This document shows, piece after piece, positions 17,730-29,484 of a stretch of 64,000 bases of DNA (the stretch's first letter is position 1; each line of letters starts with the position of its first letter). The notes beneath the pieces were generated by a model that was not told the DNA's origin, did no database searches, and saw nothing but the letters and a program-made list of their open reading frames with translations. The position numbers and the translations under genes are program-made. Origin of the DNA: Xanthomonas hortorum pv. pelargonii (GTDB taxonomy: Bacteria; Pseudomonadota; Gammaproteobacteria; Xanthomonadales; Xanthomonadaceae); assembly GCF_024499015.1 (NCBI RefSeq), contig NZ_CP098604.1, positions 3,906,001-3,970,000 on the forward strand. Reading direction: 5' to 3'.

Positions 17730-18713
17730 ATGCGCTACCGCTTTGTGTTTGTTGCGTTGCTGTTGTCCAGCATTGCGTGGCTGCAACCCGCATGGGCGGC
17801 CGAGCCGGCGCAGTTGCGTATCGGCTATCAAAAAGCGGTGTCGAGCCTGGTGCTGGCCAAGCAGCATCGTTTGCTGGAACAAGGCTTCCCGCGCACCAAA
17901 ATTACCTGGATCGAGTTTCCGGCCGGGCCGCAATTGCTGGAAGCCTTGAACGTGGGCAGCATCGACCTGGGCGGTGCTGGCGATATTCCGCCATTGTTTG
18001 CGCAGGCCGCCGGTGCCGATCTGTTGTACGTGGGCTGGGTGCCGCCTACGCCCAAGGCCGAGACCATCCTGGTGCCGGCCAAGAGCACGCTGCGGCGCGT
18101 GGCCGATCTCAAAGGCAAGCGGGTTGCGTTTCAGAAAGGGTCGAGTGCGCACAACCTGTTGCTGCGGCTGTTGGCCAAGTCGGGCCTGAGCATGCGCGAC
18201 ATCACGCCGCTGTATCTGTCACCGGCCAATGCACGCGCAGCCTTCGCAGCCGGGCAGGTGGATGCCTGGGCGATCTGGGACCCGTGGTATTCGGCATTGA
18301 CGCTGGATGGCAGTGCGCGCCTGCTCGCCAACGGCGAAGGGCTGGGATTGACCGGCGGCTTCTTTCTGTCTTCGCGGCGCTATGCCACCGCGTGGGGCCC
18401 GTTCGTGCAGCAGGTGATGGGGCAGCTCAATCAGGCCGACGGGCTATTGGAGCGCGATCGCGCCGGCAGCATTCGCGTGCTGGCGCAGGTGAGCGGGCTG
18501 CCGCCTGCGGTGGTCGAGCGCACGCTGGCCCATCGCCCGCCGGCCAGCGTGCAGCCGCTCAGCGCCGAGGTCATCAAAGCGCAGCAGGCGACCGCCGATC
18601 TGTTCTACGCGCAGCGCTTGTTGCCCAAGCGGGTGTTGGTGGCGCCGGCGGTGTGGCGTGCGCCAGCGGTTGCCGTTGCATCGCCGGCGGGCAAACAAGC
18701 GGCGGGCAAGTGA
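17730..18713 (+). CDS. ssuA: ABC transporter substrate-binding protein (aliphatic sulfonate type)
   Basis: About 327 residues. The signal peptide ends near PAWAAEPAQLRIGYQKAV. Sulfonate/nitrate-type binding motifs are LLEQGFPRTKITWIEFPAGPQLLEALNVGSIDLGGAGDIPPLFAQ, LKGKRVAFQKGSSAHNLLLRLL and AAGQVDAWAIWDPWYS. The start at 17730 is preferred over 17715 because GAGGAGG lies just upstream of it. It is the periplasmic receptor for the permease and ATPase that follow. The symbol is by family; the true ligand is not known. Confidence 0.88.
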   Translation: MRYRFVFVALLLSSIAWLQPAWAAEPAQLRIGYQKAVSSLVLAKQHRLLEQGFPRTKITWIEFPAGPQLLEALNVGSIDLGGAGDIPPLFAQAAGADLLYVGWVPPTPKAETILVPAKSTLRRVADLKGKRVAFQKGSSAHNLLLRLLAKSGLSMRDITPLYLSPANARAAFAAGQVDAWAIWDPWYSALTLDGSARLLANGEGLGLTGGFFLSSRRYATAWGPFVQQVMGQLNQADGLLERDRAGSIRVLAQVSGLPPAVVERTLAHRPPASVQPLSAEVIKAQQATADLFYAQRLLPKRVLVAPAVWRAPAVAVASPAGKQAAGK

Positions 18714-18820
18714 TGCGCGTGACCAGAGGCGGACGCAAACGGGAACGGGTGCCGGGCCCCCGGAAACGTGCACATGCGCGCTGTTGTTGCGATGCGTCGC
18801 TACAACCGGACTGTGCCGCG

Positions 18821-19615
18821 ATGAGCACCCGCTCGCAGCGTCTGGGCCATCTACTGGTGCCTTGGTTGTTGCCGCTGGCCTTGTTGCTGGCCTGGCAGAT
18901 AGCAGCCTCCGCTGGTTGGTTGCCGCAGCGCATTCTTCCTGCACCGGATGCGGTGCTGCGTGCCGCAGTGACGCTGGTACAGAGCGGAGAGTTGTGGCAA
19001 CACCTGGCGATCAGCAGCTGGCGTGCGGCGGTGGGCCTGGCCATCGGCGGCAGCATTGGGTTTGCGCTGGGGCTGCTCACCGGTGTGTCGCGCGTGGCCG
19101 AACGCCTGCTCGACAGCGCCTTGCAGATGCTGCGTAACGTGCCGCATCTGGCGCTGATTCCGCTGGTGATCCTGTGGTTCGGCATCGATGAGGGCGCCAA
19201 GCTGTTTCTGGTGGCGCTGGGCACCTTCTTCCCGATCTATCTCAATACCTATCACGGCATCCGCAGCGTGGACCCGGCGCTGATCGAGATGGCGCGCAAT
19301 TACGGTTTGCGTGGCCCGCAGCTGTTTGTCGATGTGTTGTTGCCGGGTGCGTTGCCGTCGATTCTGGTCGGCTTGCGCTTTGCGTTGGGTTTGATGTGGC
19401 TGACCCTGATCGTGGCCGAAACCATTTCCACCAGTTCCGGCATCGGCTATCTGGCGACGAACGCGCGCGAATTTCTGCAGACCGACATCGTGGTGGTGGC
19501 CATCTTGCTGTACGCATTGCTCGGCAAGCTGGCCGATCTGGCTGCACGCGGATTGGAAGCCTGGTGGTTGGGCTGGCATCCGGCGCAGCAACAGCGTGCG
19601 GAGCTGCGCCGATGA
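18821..19615 (+). CDS. ssuC: ABC transporter permease (sulfonate type)
   Basis: About 264 residues with six hydrophobic segments and the permease EAA loop, [35 protein letters not shown]. The N-terminus ([32 protein letters not shown]) matches SsuC/TauC. The start at 18821 is chosen because homologs begin shortly before the first membrane segment; the frame is open further upstream, with another ATG at 18713. It ends in an ATGA overlap with the ATPase gene. Confidence 0.88.
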   Translation: MSTRSQRLGHLLVPWLLPLALLLAWQIAASAGWLPQRILPAPDAVLRAAVTLVQSGELWQHLAISSWRAAVGLAIGGSIGFALGLLTGVSRVAERLLDSALQMLRNVPHLALIPLVILWFGIDEGAKLFLVALGTFFPIYLNTYHGIRSVDPALIEMARNYGLRGPQLFVDVLLPGALPSILVGLRFALGLMWLTLIVAETISTSSGIGYLATNAREFLQTDIVVVAILLYALLGKLADLAARGLEAWWLGWHPAQQQRAELRR

Positions 19616-20448
19616 GTGCGACCGAGACCGGCTTGCCGCTGACCTTGCGCGGTATCGGCAAGCGGTATGGCGATGCCGAGGTGTTGCGCGGCATCGATCT
19701 GGACATCGCACCCGGCGCCAGCGTGGCGATTGTCGGGCGCAGCGGCTGCGGCAAGAGCACCTTGCTGCGCGTGATCGCCGGGCTGGAAGCGGCCGATACC
19801 GGCACGGTCGCCAGCGGGCACGCGCCGGTGGCTGCGCAGCGCGATGCGGTGCGCTTGATGTTTCAGGACGCGCGGCTGCTGCCGTGGAAACGCGTGATCG
19901 ACAATGTGGCGCTCGGCCTGGGCCGTGCCGGTCGCGCGCAGGCACAGGCCGCGCTGGACGCGGTGGGGTTGGGCACACGCGGCGGTGACTGGCCGGCCAC
20001 GCTCTCCGGTGGTCAACGCCAGCGCGTGGCCTTGGCACGCGCACTGGTGCATCGCCCGCGGCTGTTGTTGCTGGACGAACCGCTGGGCGCGCTGGATGCA
20101 TTGACGCGCATCGAAATGCAGCAGCTGATCGTGCAGTTGTGGCGGCAGTACGGGTTCACTTTGGTGCTGGTCACCCACGATGTGGCCGAGGCGAGCGCGC
20201 TGGCCGATCGCATCGTGCTGATCGAGGACGGCCAGGTTGGCCTGGATCTGCCAGTGCCGGTACCGCATCCGCGCGCACCAGGGGCACCGGCCTTGGCGGC
20301 GATCCAGGCGCAGGTGTTGTCGCGTCTGCTGGGGACGGTGCAGCTGCCGACACCAGCGGCCACGGAGAACGCCGAGGACGCCAAGGATGTCGATGCGCGG
20401 GAGGGCGCTGCGACGCACGCCACTGTGCCGCTGCGGCGGATCGTTTAG
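19612..20448 (+). CDS. ssuB: ABC transporter ATPase (sulfonate type)
   Basis: A 278-residue ATPase. Walker A is GRSGCGKST (about residue 43), the Q-loop is [13 protein letters not shown], the signature is [15 protein letters not shown], Walker B is [13 protein letters not shown] and the switch is [15 protein letters not shown] is the usual SsuB/TauB Q-loop sequence. An extended Pro/Ala-rich C-terminal tail of about 60 residues follows. It energises import by the SsuA/SsuC partners. Confidence 0.9.
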   Translation: MSATETGLPLTLRGIGKRYGDAEVLRGIDLDIAPGASVAIVGRSGCGKSTLLRVIAGLEAADTGTVASGHAPVAAQRDAVRLMFQDARLLPWKRVIDNVALGLGRAGRAQAQAALDAVGLGTRGGDWPATLSGGQRQRVALARALVHRPRLLLLDEPLGALDALTRIEMQQLIVQLWRQYGFTLVLVTHDVAEASALADRIVLIEDGQVGLDLPVPVPHPRAPGAPALAAIQAQVLSRLLGTVQLPTPAATENAEDAKDVDAREGAATHATVPLRRIV

Positions 20449-20596
20449 CAGGCTGGTCGTTGGCCCGAGTCTGCCTAAGCCAACGCCAATGCCAATGCGC
20501 AAAGCAAACCCGTTTCTCCAACATCGTGCAGCCCCACACCAAGCAGCGTGAGCGGGCCCTGACGCCTCTCATCTGCACTTGCCGCACCCGCTAAAC

Positions 20597-20624
20597 CTTG
20601 AAACCCCGCACAGTAGCCGCATCT
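20597..20624 (+). promoter_or_regulatory. Sigma-32 (heat-shock) promoter of clpB
   Basis: CTTGAAA (20597-20603), 13-nt spacer, CCGCATCT (20617-20624). This matches the enterobacterial sigma-32 consensus CTTGAAA-N13/14-CCCCATNT with one difference and correct spacing, 48 nt before the clpB start. Confidence 0.8.
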
Positions 20625-20671
20625 GCACGGTATCGCCGGAGACACCGGCCACCAGTTCAGAGGATTTCCCC

Positions 20672-23257
<2,586 letters not shown>

Positions 23258-23310
23258 TGTTTGGCGGGACTTGTGTGCCGCATCGGTAGCCAAGGTTGAA
23301 AGGTAACCAA

Positions 23311-23334
23311 CGGGCACTGCGCAGGCAGTGCCCG
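23311..23334 (+). terminator. Hairpin downstream of clpB
   Basis: CGGGCACTGC-GCAG-GCAGTGCCCG, a perfect 10-bp stem with a 4-nt loop, 53 nt after the clpB stop. No long T run follows, so termination efficiency is uncertain. Confidence 0.5.
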
Positions 23335-23470
23335 TTCGCATGCTGCGGATGGCGCATGCGGCGCATCGTTGGCGCTCACAACGCGGCGGCATAAGCTCAT
23401 TACCGCTCGTCTGCAATCGCAGGCGCATGCCCGGCTATGGTCGGCACTCTGTCCGAGAGCGAGCCGCGCC

Positions 23471-24757
23471 ATGACCGATCCGCAGTGGAAGCCTGAAACC
23501 ATCGCCGTGCACGGCGGCTACGCGCCCGACCCGACCACGCGTGCGGTGGCGGTGCCGATCTACCAGACCGTGGCCTTCGCGTTCGACGATACCCAGCACG
23601 GCGCGGACCTGTTCGACCTCAAGGTGCAGGGCAATATCTATAGCCGCATCACGAACCCGACCAACGATGTGCTGGAGCAACGCGTGGCTGCGCTGGAAGG
23701 CGGCATCGGCGCGTTGGCGCTGGCGTCGGGGCAGGCGGCGGTGACGTATGCGATCCAGACCATTGCCGAGGCCGGCGACAACATCGTCTCCTCCAGTGCG
23801 TTGTATGGCGGCACCTATAATCTGTTCGCGCATACGTTTCCGCAGTTCGGCATCAGCACGCGCTTTGCCGATTATCGCGATCCGCAAGCCTTTGCCGGCT
23901 TGATCGACGAGCGCACCAAAGCCGTGTTCGTCGAGTCGATCGGCAATCCGCGCGGCAATATCACCGATATCGAGGCCGTGGCCGCGGTGGCGCATGCGCA
24001 CGGCGTGCCGTTGATCGTGGACAACACGGTGGCTACGCCGTCGTTGTTGCGGCCGATCAAGTTCGGCGCCGACATCGTGGTGCATTCGCTGACCAAGTAT
24101 CTGGGTGGCCATGGCAACAGCATCGGCGGGGCGATCGTGGACAGCGGGCGCTTCCCCTGGGCGGCGCACAAGCAGCGGTTTCCGCGCCTCAACGAGCCGG
24201 ATGTGAGCTATCACGGCGTGGTCTATACCGAAGCGTTGGGTGATGCTGCGTACATCGGTCGTGCGCGCGTGGTGCCGCTGCGCAATACCGGTGCGGCACT
24301 ATCGCCGTTCAATGCGTTTTTGATCCTGCAAGGCATCGAAACGCTGCCGTTGCGGATGGAGCGCATCAACTCAAACACGCTGGCGATTGCGACGTATCTG
24401 CAGCAGCACGCGCGGGTTGCGTGGGTCAACTATGCCGCGCTGCCGGATCATCCCGAGCATGCGTTGGCGCAGAAGTATCTGGGCGGTCATGGCTCGGGTG
24501 TGTTGACCTTCGGCCTACCCGGTGGACGCGCGGCAGGTGCGCGGTTTCTGGATGCGCTGCAGCTGTTTACGCGGCTGGTGAATATCGGCGATGCGAAGTC
24601 GCTGGCGACGCATCCGGCATCAACCACGCATCGGCAGTTGGGCCCGGCGGAGTTGGAACATGCGGGGGTGAGTGAAGACACGGTGCGGCTGTCGATCGGC
24701 ATCGAGCACATCGACGATCTGCTGGCGGATCTGGAGCAGGCGTTGCAGGGCGCGTAA
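23471..24757 (+). CDS. metY: O-acetylhomoserine sulfhydrylase
   Basis: A 428-residue Cys/Met-metabolism PLP enzyme that makes homocysteine from O-acetylhomoserine and sulfide. WKPETIAVHGGYAPDPTTRAVAVPIYQTVAF is the MetY/MET17 opening. YSRITNPTNDVLEQRVAALEGG and SSSALYGGTYNLF follow. The PLP-binding Lys is K209 in HSLTKYLGGHG. The C-terminus has LATHPASTTHRQL. Length (about 430) fits OAH sulfhydrylase rather than cystathionine synthase/lyase (about 390). The sulfur-scavenging cluster upstream could supply the sulfide it uses. Confidence 0.92.
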   Translation: MTDPQWKPETIAVHGGYAPDPTTRAVAVPIYQTVAFAFDDTQHGADLFDLKVQGNIYSRITNPTNDVLEQRVAALEGGIGALALASGQAAVTYAIQTIAEAGDNIVSSSALYGGTYNLFAHTFPQFGISTRFADYRDPQAFAGLIDERTKAVFVESIGNPRGNITDIEAVAAVAHAHGVPLIVDNTVATPSLLRPIKFGADIVVHSLTKYLGGHGNSIGGAIVDSGRFPWAAHKQRFPRLNEPDVSYHGVVYTEALGDAAYIGRARVVPLRNTGAALSPFNAFLILQGIETLPLRMERINSNTLAIATYLQQHARVAWVNYAALPDHPEHALAQKYLGGHGSGVLTFGLPGGRAAGARFLDALQLFTRLVNIGDAKSLATHPASTTHRQLGPAELEHAGVSEDTVRLSIGIEHIDDLLADLEQALQGA

Positions 24758-25205
24758 GGTGTCGATAGCCGTTACCTGAGCAGGAGTGCGCGAAGAGACG
24801 AGCTAGGCCTTCTCCTGCGGAGGACGGCTCGCCCCTCTCCCTCCGGGGCGAGGAGGCACAGCTGGCGCGCCATGGGCGCGCGCGCCTTGGAGCGCCCGCG
24901 CCGCAAGCGCGGGCCGGGGCGCTGAGCTGGGGTGGGGTGAGGGCACGGGTTCTCCGGGCACCGCCAAGCACGCTGTCTGACTCTGACTCTGTCTCTGGCT
25001 TCGGTCAGGGCGTCAGCGCGGCCGGGTATTGGCTCCTCGGCTCGGTCAGACATCCTGTCTGACTCACCGCGCGGCACATCCGTGTGCCGCTCTCCGCCAA
25101 TCCCCGGCCACGCTGCCGACTCGGTACGTCGCTTCCATGACCTAGGAATCTTGAACAAGCCAATGAAGCGTGGGTAGAAGCCCCTTTTCCCGCCGGGGAC
25201 AGCTA
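24758..25205. other. Gene-free stretch with GC-rich repeat fragments
   Basis: No coding sequence is supported here. 24819-24960 holds a variant of the hairpin/GGTGAGGG repeat: CTCTCCCTCCGGGGCGAGG, a GC-rich hairpin CCCGCGC..GCGCGGG, then GGGGTGGGGTGAGGGCACGG. The remainder (24970-25200) shows no recognisable gene, RNA or promoter. Confidence 0.6.
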
Positions 25206-25414
25206 GCCCCTCTCCCGTCGGGAGAGGGGTTGGGGTGAGGGTACGGGGGCGAAGCCCACTCGTATGTGCGAGATGAAGCCCGGTGGCGGACATGTGGGCA
25301 GCCCGGCATGCTGATTCCATGGGCAGCCCAGCATGCTGCTTCCATACATGGCATGAGGCTTCGCCCCGTACCCTCATCCGCCCCTTCGGGGCACCTTCTC
25401 CCAATGGGAGAAGG
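25206..25414. repeat. Composite palindromic intergenic repeat, second copy
   Basis: Same build as 3195-3323. Left module is CCCCTCTCCC/GGGAGAGGGG, GGTTGGGGTGAGGGTAC, GGCGAAGCC. Right module, inverted, is GGCTTCGCC, CGTACCCTCATCC, GCCCCTTCGGGGC, ACCTTCTCCC/GGGAGAAGG. The spacer between the GCGAAGCC and GGCTTCGC halves is about 110 nt here and about 30 nt in the first copy, so the ends are conserved and the middle varies. Confidence 0.75.
25296..25345. repeat. Two 25-bp tandem direct repeats
   Basis: GGGCAGCCCGGCATGCTGAT and five more bases at 25296-25320 are repeated head-to-tail at 25321-25345 with two differences. They lie in the spacer of the composite repeat. Confidence 0.85.
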
Positions 25415-25424
25415 ACAGCTTTAG

Positions 25425-25535
25425 CCCCTCTCCGTTGGGAGAGGGGTTGGGGTGAGGGTACGGTTGACCAAATATTTCTCAGTAGCCGCACTCTCATCCG
25501 GCGTTGCGCGCCACCTTCGCCGGGCGGGAGAAGGG
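25425..25535. repeat. Solo modules of the composite repeat
   Basis: 25425-25463 is a single right-type module (CCTCTCC hairpin, GGTTGGGGTGAGGGTACGG). 25491-25535 is a degenerate left-type module (CTCATCCGGCGTTGCGCGCCACCTTCGCC..GGGAGAAGG). A fragment of the same type, CCTCATCCGGCGCTATGCGCCAC, abuts the IS3 element at 60438. Confidence 0.65.
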
Positions 25536-25634
25536 ATTGGGGATTCACCATCCAGGCGCTTGCCGACGCGTTGCGCTTGGCCGGTCGCCAAAGGCCGCTG
25601 AGGCGCCAGCCAATCCTGCTACCATGCGCGCCCC

Positions 25635-25828
25635 TGAGGTGACTGCCGGTTTGCCGGTGGTTTAAACGGGAATCCGGTGCGCGTATCGCCTTGGCGAGCT
25701 GCAATGCCGGAGCTGCCCCCGCAACGGTGGGCGAGGTCAGATGCCGCATTACGCCACTTTGCAGTCGCATGGGAAGGCGCGGCATCGGGGGCGCAAGCTT
25801 CCACTCGCAAGCCCGGAGACCGGCCTTG
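25635..25828 (+). promoter_or_regulatory. Cobalamin (adenosylcobalamin) riboswitch
   Basis: In order: GAGGTGACTGCCGGTTTGCC (5' strand), GGGAATCCGGTGCG, the conserved core CCGGAGCTGCCCCCGCAACGG, GCCACTTTGCAG and the B12-box-like AAGCCCGGAGACCGGCC at 25809-25825. These are the ordered conserved blocks of the cobalamin aptamer. It sits 130 nt upstream of btuB and would repress the locus when B12 is plentiful. Confidence 0.93.
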
Positions 25829-25958
25829 AGGAATTGACCCGGCACGCGGTGGGCGTGGCCTTGATCGTCTGGCGCTGCGGCGTCGGGCGCCTGGCCCGTT
25901 GCTGTGTGCCGCCCCATTGCCCCCGCGCGGGTAGGCGCGGTTCCAGGAGCAGCAGTCG

Positions 25959-27836
25959 ATGTCCGTTTCTTCCGTTTCGCCGCGCCGTGCGGTGTTGGCC
26001 GTGTGCCTGTCGTTGTGTGTGGCCAATGTGGCCCGCGCCGAGGCGGCCATCGATCTCGACCAGGTCGTGGTCACTGCTTCGCGTACCGCGCAGACCCAGG
26101 ACCAGACGCTGGCGCCGGTCACGGTGATCGACCGCGCGCAGATCGAGCGTCGCCAGGTGAACTCGCTGCAGGATCTACTGCGTGGCGAAGCCGGCGTGTC
26201 GCTGGCCAACAATGGCGGACCCGGCAAGCCGACCTCGCTGTTCCTGCGCGGCACCGAGTCCGACCAGGTGGTGGTGCTGATCGACGGCGTGCGCATCGGT
26301 TCGGCCACCTCGGGCGGCGCGGCGCTGCAGGACCTGCCGATCGAACAGATCGAGCGCATCGAAATCGTGCGTGGCCCGTTCTCCAGTTTGTATGGTTCCG
26401 AAGTGCTGGGCGGTGTCATCCAGATCTTTACCCGCCGCCCGCAGGGCCGCTTCGTGCCCACCTTCAGTGCAGCGGCGGGCAGCGACAATGCGCGTCGTTA
26501 CAGCGCGGGCGTAGCCGGGCGCAGCGAAGGCGATCTGAGCGAGCGCGGTGGCTGGTATTCGGCCAACGCGGTGCATGACGAAACCGATGGCATCAACGCC
26601 TATCTGGACACCAGTTCCAGCGACTACGATCCGGATCGCGATGGCTATCGCAACGATTCGCTGAGCGTGCAGGGCGGCTGGCGCTTCAATCGCCAGTGGG
26701 ATGCGGACGTGCATGCCTTGCGCGCGCAGAGCCGCAACGAATACGACGGCTCGGCCTTCGGCGGTAACTTGTCCAAGGGCGTGCAGCAGGCGGTCGGTGG
26801 CCGTGTGCGTTACGCACCCACCGATGCGCTCAAGTTCACTGCCAGCGTCGGCAGCAGTTCCGATTTGAGCGATGCGTATTACGACGGTGCGTATCTGTCC
26901 ACCTACGACACCCGGCGGAAACAGGGCGCGTTGCAGGCCGATATCGATGCCGGCGCTGGCCTGCTCACGCTCGGCTTCGACTGGCAGCGCGATGCCATCG
27001 CCAGCAGCGACAATTACAATTCCGATAGCCGCATCGACCGCGCCGCATTCGCGCAGTGGCAGCAGAGCTTCGGCACGCAATCGTTGCAGGCCAGCCTGCG
27101 TCGCAACGACAATAGCCAGTTCGGCGGCAAGACCACCGGTAGCCTGCTGTGGGGCTGGGATTTCGCCGAGCACCTGCGCCTGACCGCCAGCTACGGCACC
27201 GCGTTCAAGGCACCGACCTTCAACGAGTTGTATTACCCCGATTTCGGCAATCCGTTGCTGGGGCCGGAGACCTCCAAGAGCGCCGAGCTCGGTCTGCGCG
27301 GCAACTACGACTGGGGCACCTGGACGCTGAGCGCGTTCCAGACCCGCATCGACGATTTAATCGCCTACGACGCATCGTTGGTGGATGCGGCGCATCCGTT
27401 CGGGCAGCCGAACAATATCGATCGGGCGCGCATCCGCGGCGTGGAAGCCGGTTACGACACCGAGCTGGCTGGCTGGACCGTGCGCAGCGCGTTGACCTGG
27501 TTGCAGCCGGAAGCCGATGGCGGCGTCAATCAAGGCAACTGGTTGCCGCGGCGCGCACGGCAGAGCGGGCGTATCGATGCGGACCGCAGCTTCGGTGTGT
27601 TCGGCGTCGGTGCCAGCCTGTTCGGCTCGGGCAAGCGTTTCGACGATCTGGCCAACACCGAGCGCCTGGCCGGTTACGGTCTGCTGGATCTGCGCGTGAG
27701 TTATGCAGTGAATGCGGAGTGGAAGGTGGCGCTCACTGCCAACAATGTGTTCGATCGCCAGTACGAAACCGCACGCTGGTACGCGCAGCCGGGGCGCAAT
27801 TATCTGCTGACGCTGCGTTATCAAGCAGCGCAGTAA
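25959..27836 (+). CDS. btuB: TonB-dependent vitamin B12 receptor
   Basis: A 625-residue outer-membrane receptor. The signal peptide ends near NVARAEAAID, the TonB box is DLDQVVVTASRTAQ, and the plug has SLFLRGTESDQVVVLIDGVRIGS and IVRGPFSSLYGSEVLGGVIQIFTRR. The barrel contains a Ca-loop-like run DTSSSDYDPDRDGY (about residues 220-233) as in BtuB. It ends GRNYLLTLRYQAAQ. Function is supported by the B12 riboswitch upstream and cob genes downstream. It appears intact. Confidence 0.93.
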   Translation: MSVSSVSPRRAVLAVCLSLCVANVARAEAAIDLDQVVVTASRTAQTQDQTLAPVTVIDRAQIERRQVNSLQDLLRGEAGVSLANNGGPGKPTSLFLRGTESDQVVVLIDGVRIGSATSGGAALQDLPIEQIERIEIVRGPFSSLYGSEVLGGVIQIFTRRPQGRFVPTFSAAAGSDNARRYSAGVAGRSEGDLSERGGWYSANAVHDETDGINAYLDTSSSDYDPDRDGYRNDSLSVQGGWRFNRQWDADVHALRAQSRNEYDGSAFGGNLSKGVQQAVGGRVRYAPTDALKFTASVGSSSDLSDAYYDGAYLSTYDTRRKQGALQADIDAGAGLLTLGFDWQRDAIASSDNYNSDSRIDRAAFAQWQQSFGTQSLQASLRRNDNSQFGGKTTGSLLWGWDFAEHLRLTASYGTAFKAPTFNELYYPDFGNPLLGPETSKSAELGLRGNYDWGTWTLSAFQTRIDDLIAYDASLVDAAHPFGQPNNIDRARIRGVEAGYDTELAGWTVRSALTWLQPEADGGVNQGNWLPRRARQSGRIDADRSFGVFGVGASLFGSGKRFDDLANTERLAGYGLLDLRVSYAVNAEWKVALTANNVFDRQYETARWYAQPGRNYLLTLRYQAAQ

Positions 27837-27859
27837 GCGCGGCGATCACACCGGCCGTG

Positions 27860-28441
27860 CTCACCGTTGGGCGGAGCCACACTGCAGCCGCACAAGCCAT
27901 TGCATCGCGTGGACGGGCGGCTTGCATTGAACGAAGCGGCGGTGAGCGGCTACGCGATCCACTGCGGCATCGGTACGGGTGCTGCGTTGACGCGGCCATT
28001 GCTGCAACAGGACGACGGCCGCGCCCTTGGATGAAGAGATGCGCGCCCGCATCGCGCATTATCGCCGCCAACGCCCGCCACATTGGCAGTGCGTGGAAGA
28101 ACCCATCGCGCTGGCTGCCAGCCTTGCAGGCACTGGCCGCGCCCGACCGCTGCGTGCTGGGGGATTGCCTCACGCTGTGGCTGAGCAGCCTGCTGGGCGA
28201 CCCGGATGCCGGCGTGTTCGTGCGCGAGCGTGATGCCTTGCTCGCCACCTTGCCCCAGTTGCCGGGGCAGATCGTGCTGGTCGGCAACGCGGTCGGGCAG
28301 GGCATCGTGCCGTTGGGTGAACCGACGCGCCGGTTTGTCGACGAGGCCGGTCTGCTGCATCAGGCATTGGCGGTACAGTGCGAGCGCGTGGTGTTCGTCG
28401 TGGCCGGCTTGCCGATGGTGCTGAAGGGAGACGCGGTGTGA
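27860..28441 (+). pseudogene. cobU: Adenosylcobinamide kinase/guanylyltransferase remnant
   Basis: CobU normally phosphorylates adenosylcobinamide and adds GMP. Two recognisable pieces lie in different frames. LDEEMRARIAHYRRQRPPHW...EEPIALAASLA begins at 28027. ALAAPDRCVLGDCLTLWLSSLL through to [11 protein letters not shown] ends at 28441, one base out of frame; the shift lies near 28105-28130. Upstream, the P-loop (normally GGxRSGKS) is not intact: the best residue match is VGRSHTAAAQAIAS at about 27866, in the frame of the C-terminal piece, and a stop at 27988 closes the kinase frame. It is therefore non-functional as read. Its last codons overlap the cobT start. Confidence 0.85.
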
Positions 28442-29484
28442 GTATCGATTGGATCCAGGGTACCTGTGCGGTGCCGGATGCACGTGTGCGGGCAGCGGCG
28501 CTGGCCCGGCAGGGACAACTGACCAAGCCGCCTGGTGCGCTGGGTCGGCTGGAGCACCTGGCCGTGCAACTGGCGGCCTGGCAGCGCAATGAATCCCCCA
28601 CCGTGCAGCGGATCTGGATTGCGGTGTATGCCGCCGACCACGGCGTCGCGGCCGAGGGCGTGTCTGCGTTTCCGCAGGCGGTCACCGGCGAAATGGTGCG
28701 CAATTTCGCTCGCGGTGGCGCCGCCATTGCAGTGCTGGCGCGTGAGCTCGGCGCACGGCTGGAAGTGGTGAATCTGGGCGTGGTCAACGACCCGGGCGAG
28801 TTGCCGCGGGTGCGCCGTGCCTGGATCGCACCGTCCAGCGCCAACATCTGCGAACAGCCGGCGATGACATCCACCCAATTGCGCGACGCACCTGCCGCAG
28901 GCGCCGAAAGCATTGCGCAGGCAAGGAGTTGCGATACGCAGCTGTTTGTCGGCGGCGAAATGGGCATCGGCAACACCATTGCTGCCGCAGCGCTGGGCTG
29001 CGCGCTGCTGTCGCAGTTTCCGCAGGCCATGGCCGGCGCCGGTACCGGGCTGGATGCCGAAGGCATCGCGCACAAGGCGACCGTGATCACCCGCGCGCTG
29101 GCCCTGCATGCCGATGCCTCCACGCCGCTGGAGCGGTTGCGCCGGCTAGGCGGTTTCGAGATTGCCGCCCTGGTCGGTGCCTATATCGCGGCCGCGCAGG
29201 CCGGGATTCCGGTGCTGGTGGATGGCTTCATCAGTACCGCCGCGGCGTTGGTCGCCACCCATCTCAATGGCGGCGTGCGCGAATGGCTGCTGTTCGGGCA
29301 CCGCTCGCAGGAGCGCGGCCATGCCGCGTTGCTGCGCGCGCTGGATGCCGAACCCTTGCTGCAATTGGACCTGCGCCTGGGCGAAGCCAGCGGCGCAGCC
29401 GTCGCCATTCCGCTGTTGCGTCATGCTTGCGCACTGCACAACGGCATGGCCACCTTCGCCGAAGCCGGCGTGTCCGAAGGCTGA
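28438..29484 (+). CDS. cobT: Nicotinate-nucleotide--dimethylbenzimidazole phosphoribosyltransferase
   Basis: A 348-residue enzyme that makes alpha-ribazole-5'-phosphate, the lower-ligand precursor of B12. Blocks seen: [77 protein letters not shown] and [15 protein letters not shown], with the catalytic Glu at residue 316. The start is GTG at 28438, overlapping the cobU stop (GTGA). It is intact although both flanking cob genes are broken. Confidence 0.93.
   Translation: MSIDWIQGTCAVPDARVRAAALARQGQLTKPPGALGRLEHLAVQLAAWQRNESPTVQRIWIAVYAADHGVAAEGVSAFPQAVTGEMVRNFARGGAAIAVLARELGARLEVVNLGVVNDPGELPRVRRAWIAPSSANICEQPAMTSTQLRDAPAAGAESIAQARSCDTQLFVGGEMGIGNTIAAAALGCALLSQFPQAMAGAGTGLDAEGIAHKATVITRALALHADASTPLERLRRLGGFEIAALVGAYIAAAQAGIPVLVDGFISTAAALVATHLNGGVREWLLFGHRSQERGHAALLRALDAEPLLQLDLRLGEASGAAVAIPLLRHACALHNGMATFAEAGVSEG

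Noticed and set aside
23258..23470. SAM riboswitch upstream of metY
   Set aside because: Only a simple 10-bp hairpin (clpB terminator) is present; no SAM-I/II/IV conserved core was found.
27149..28441. A continuous frame from inside btuB to the end of cobU read as one protein
   Set aside because: The first 690 nt overlap btuB in another frame; only the last third resembles CobU, so this is a broken cobU, not a fusion.
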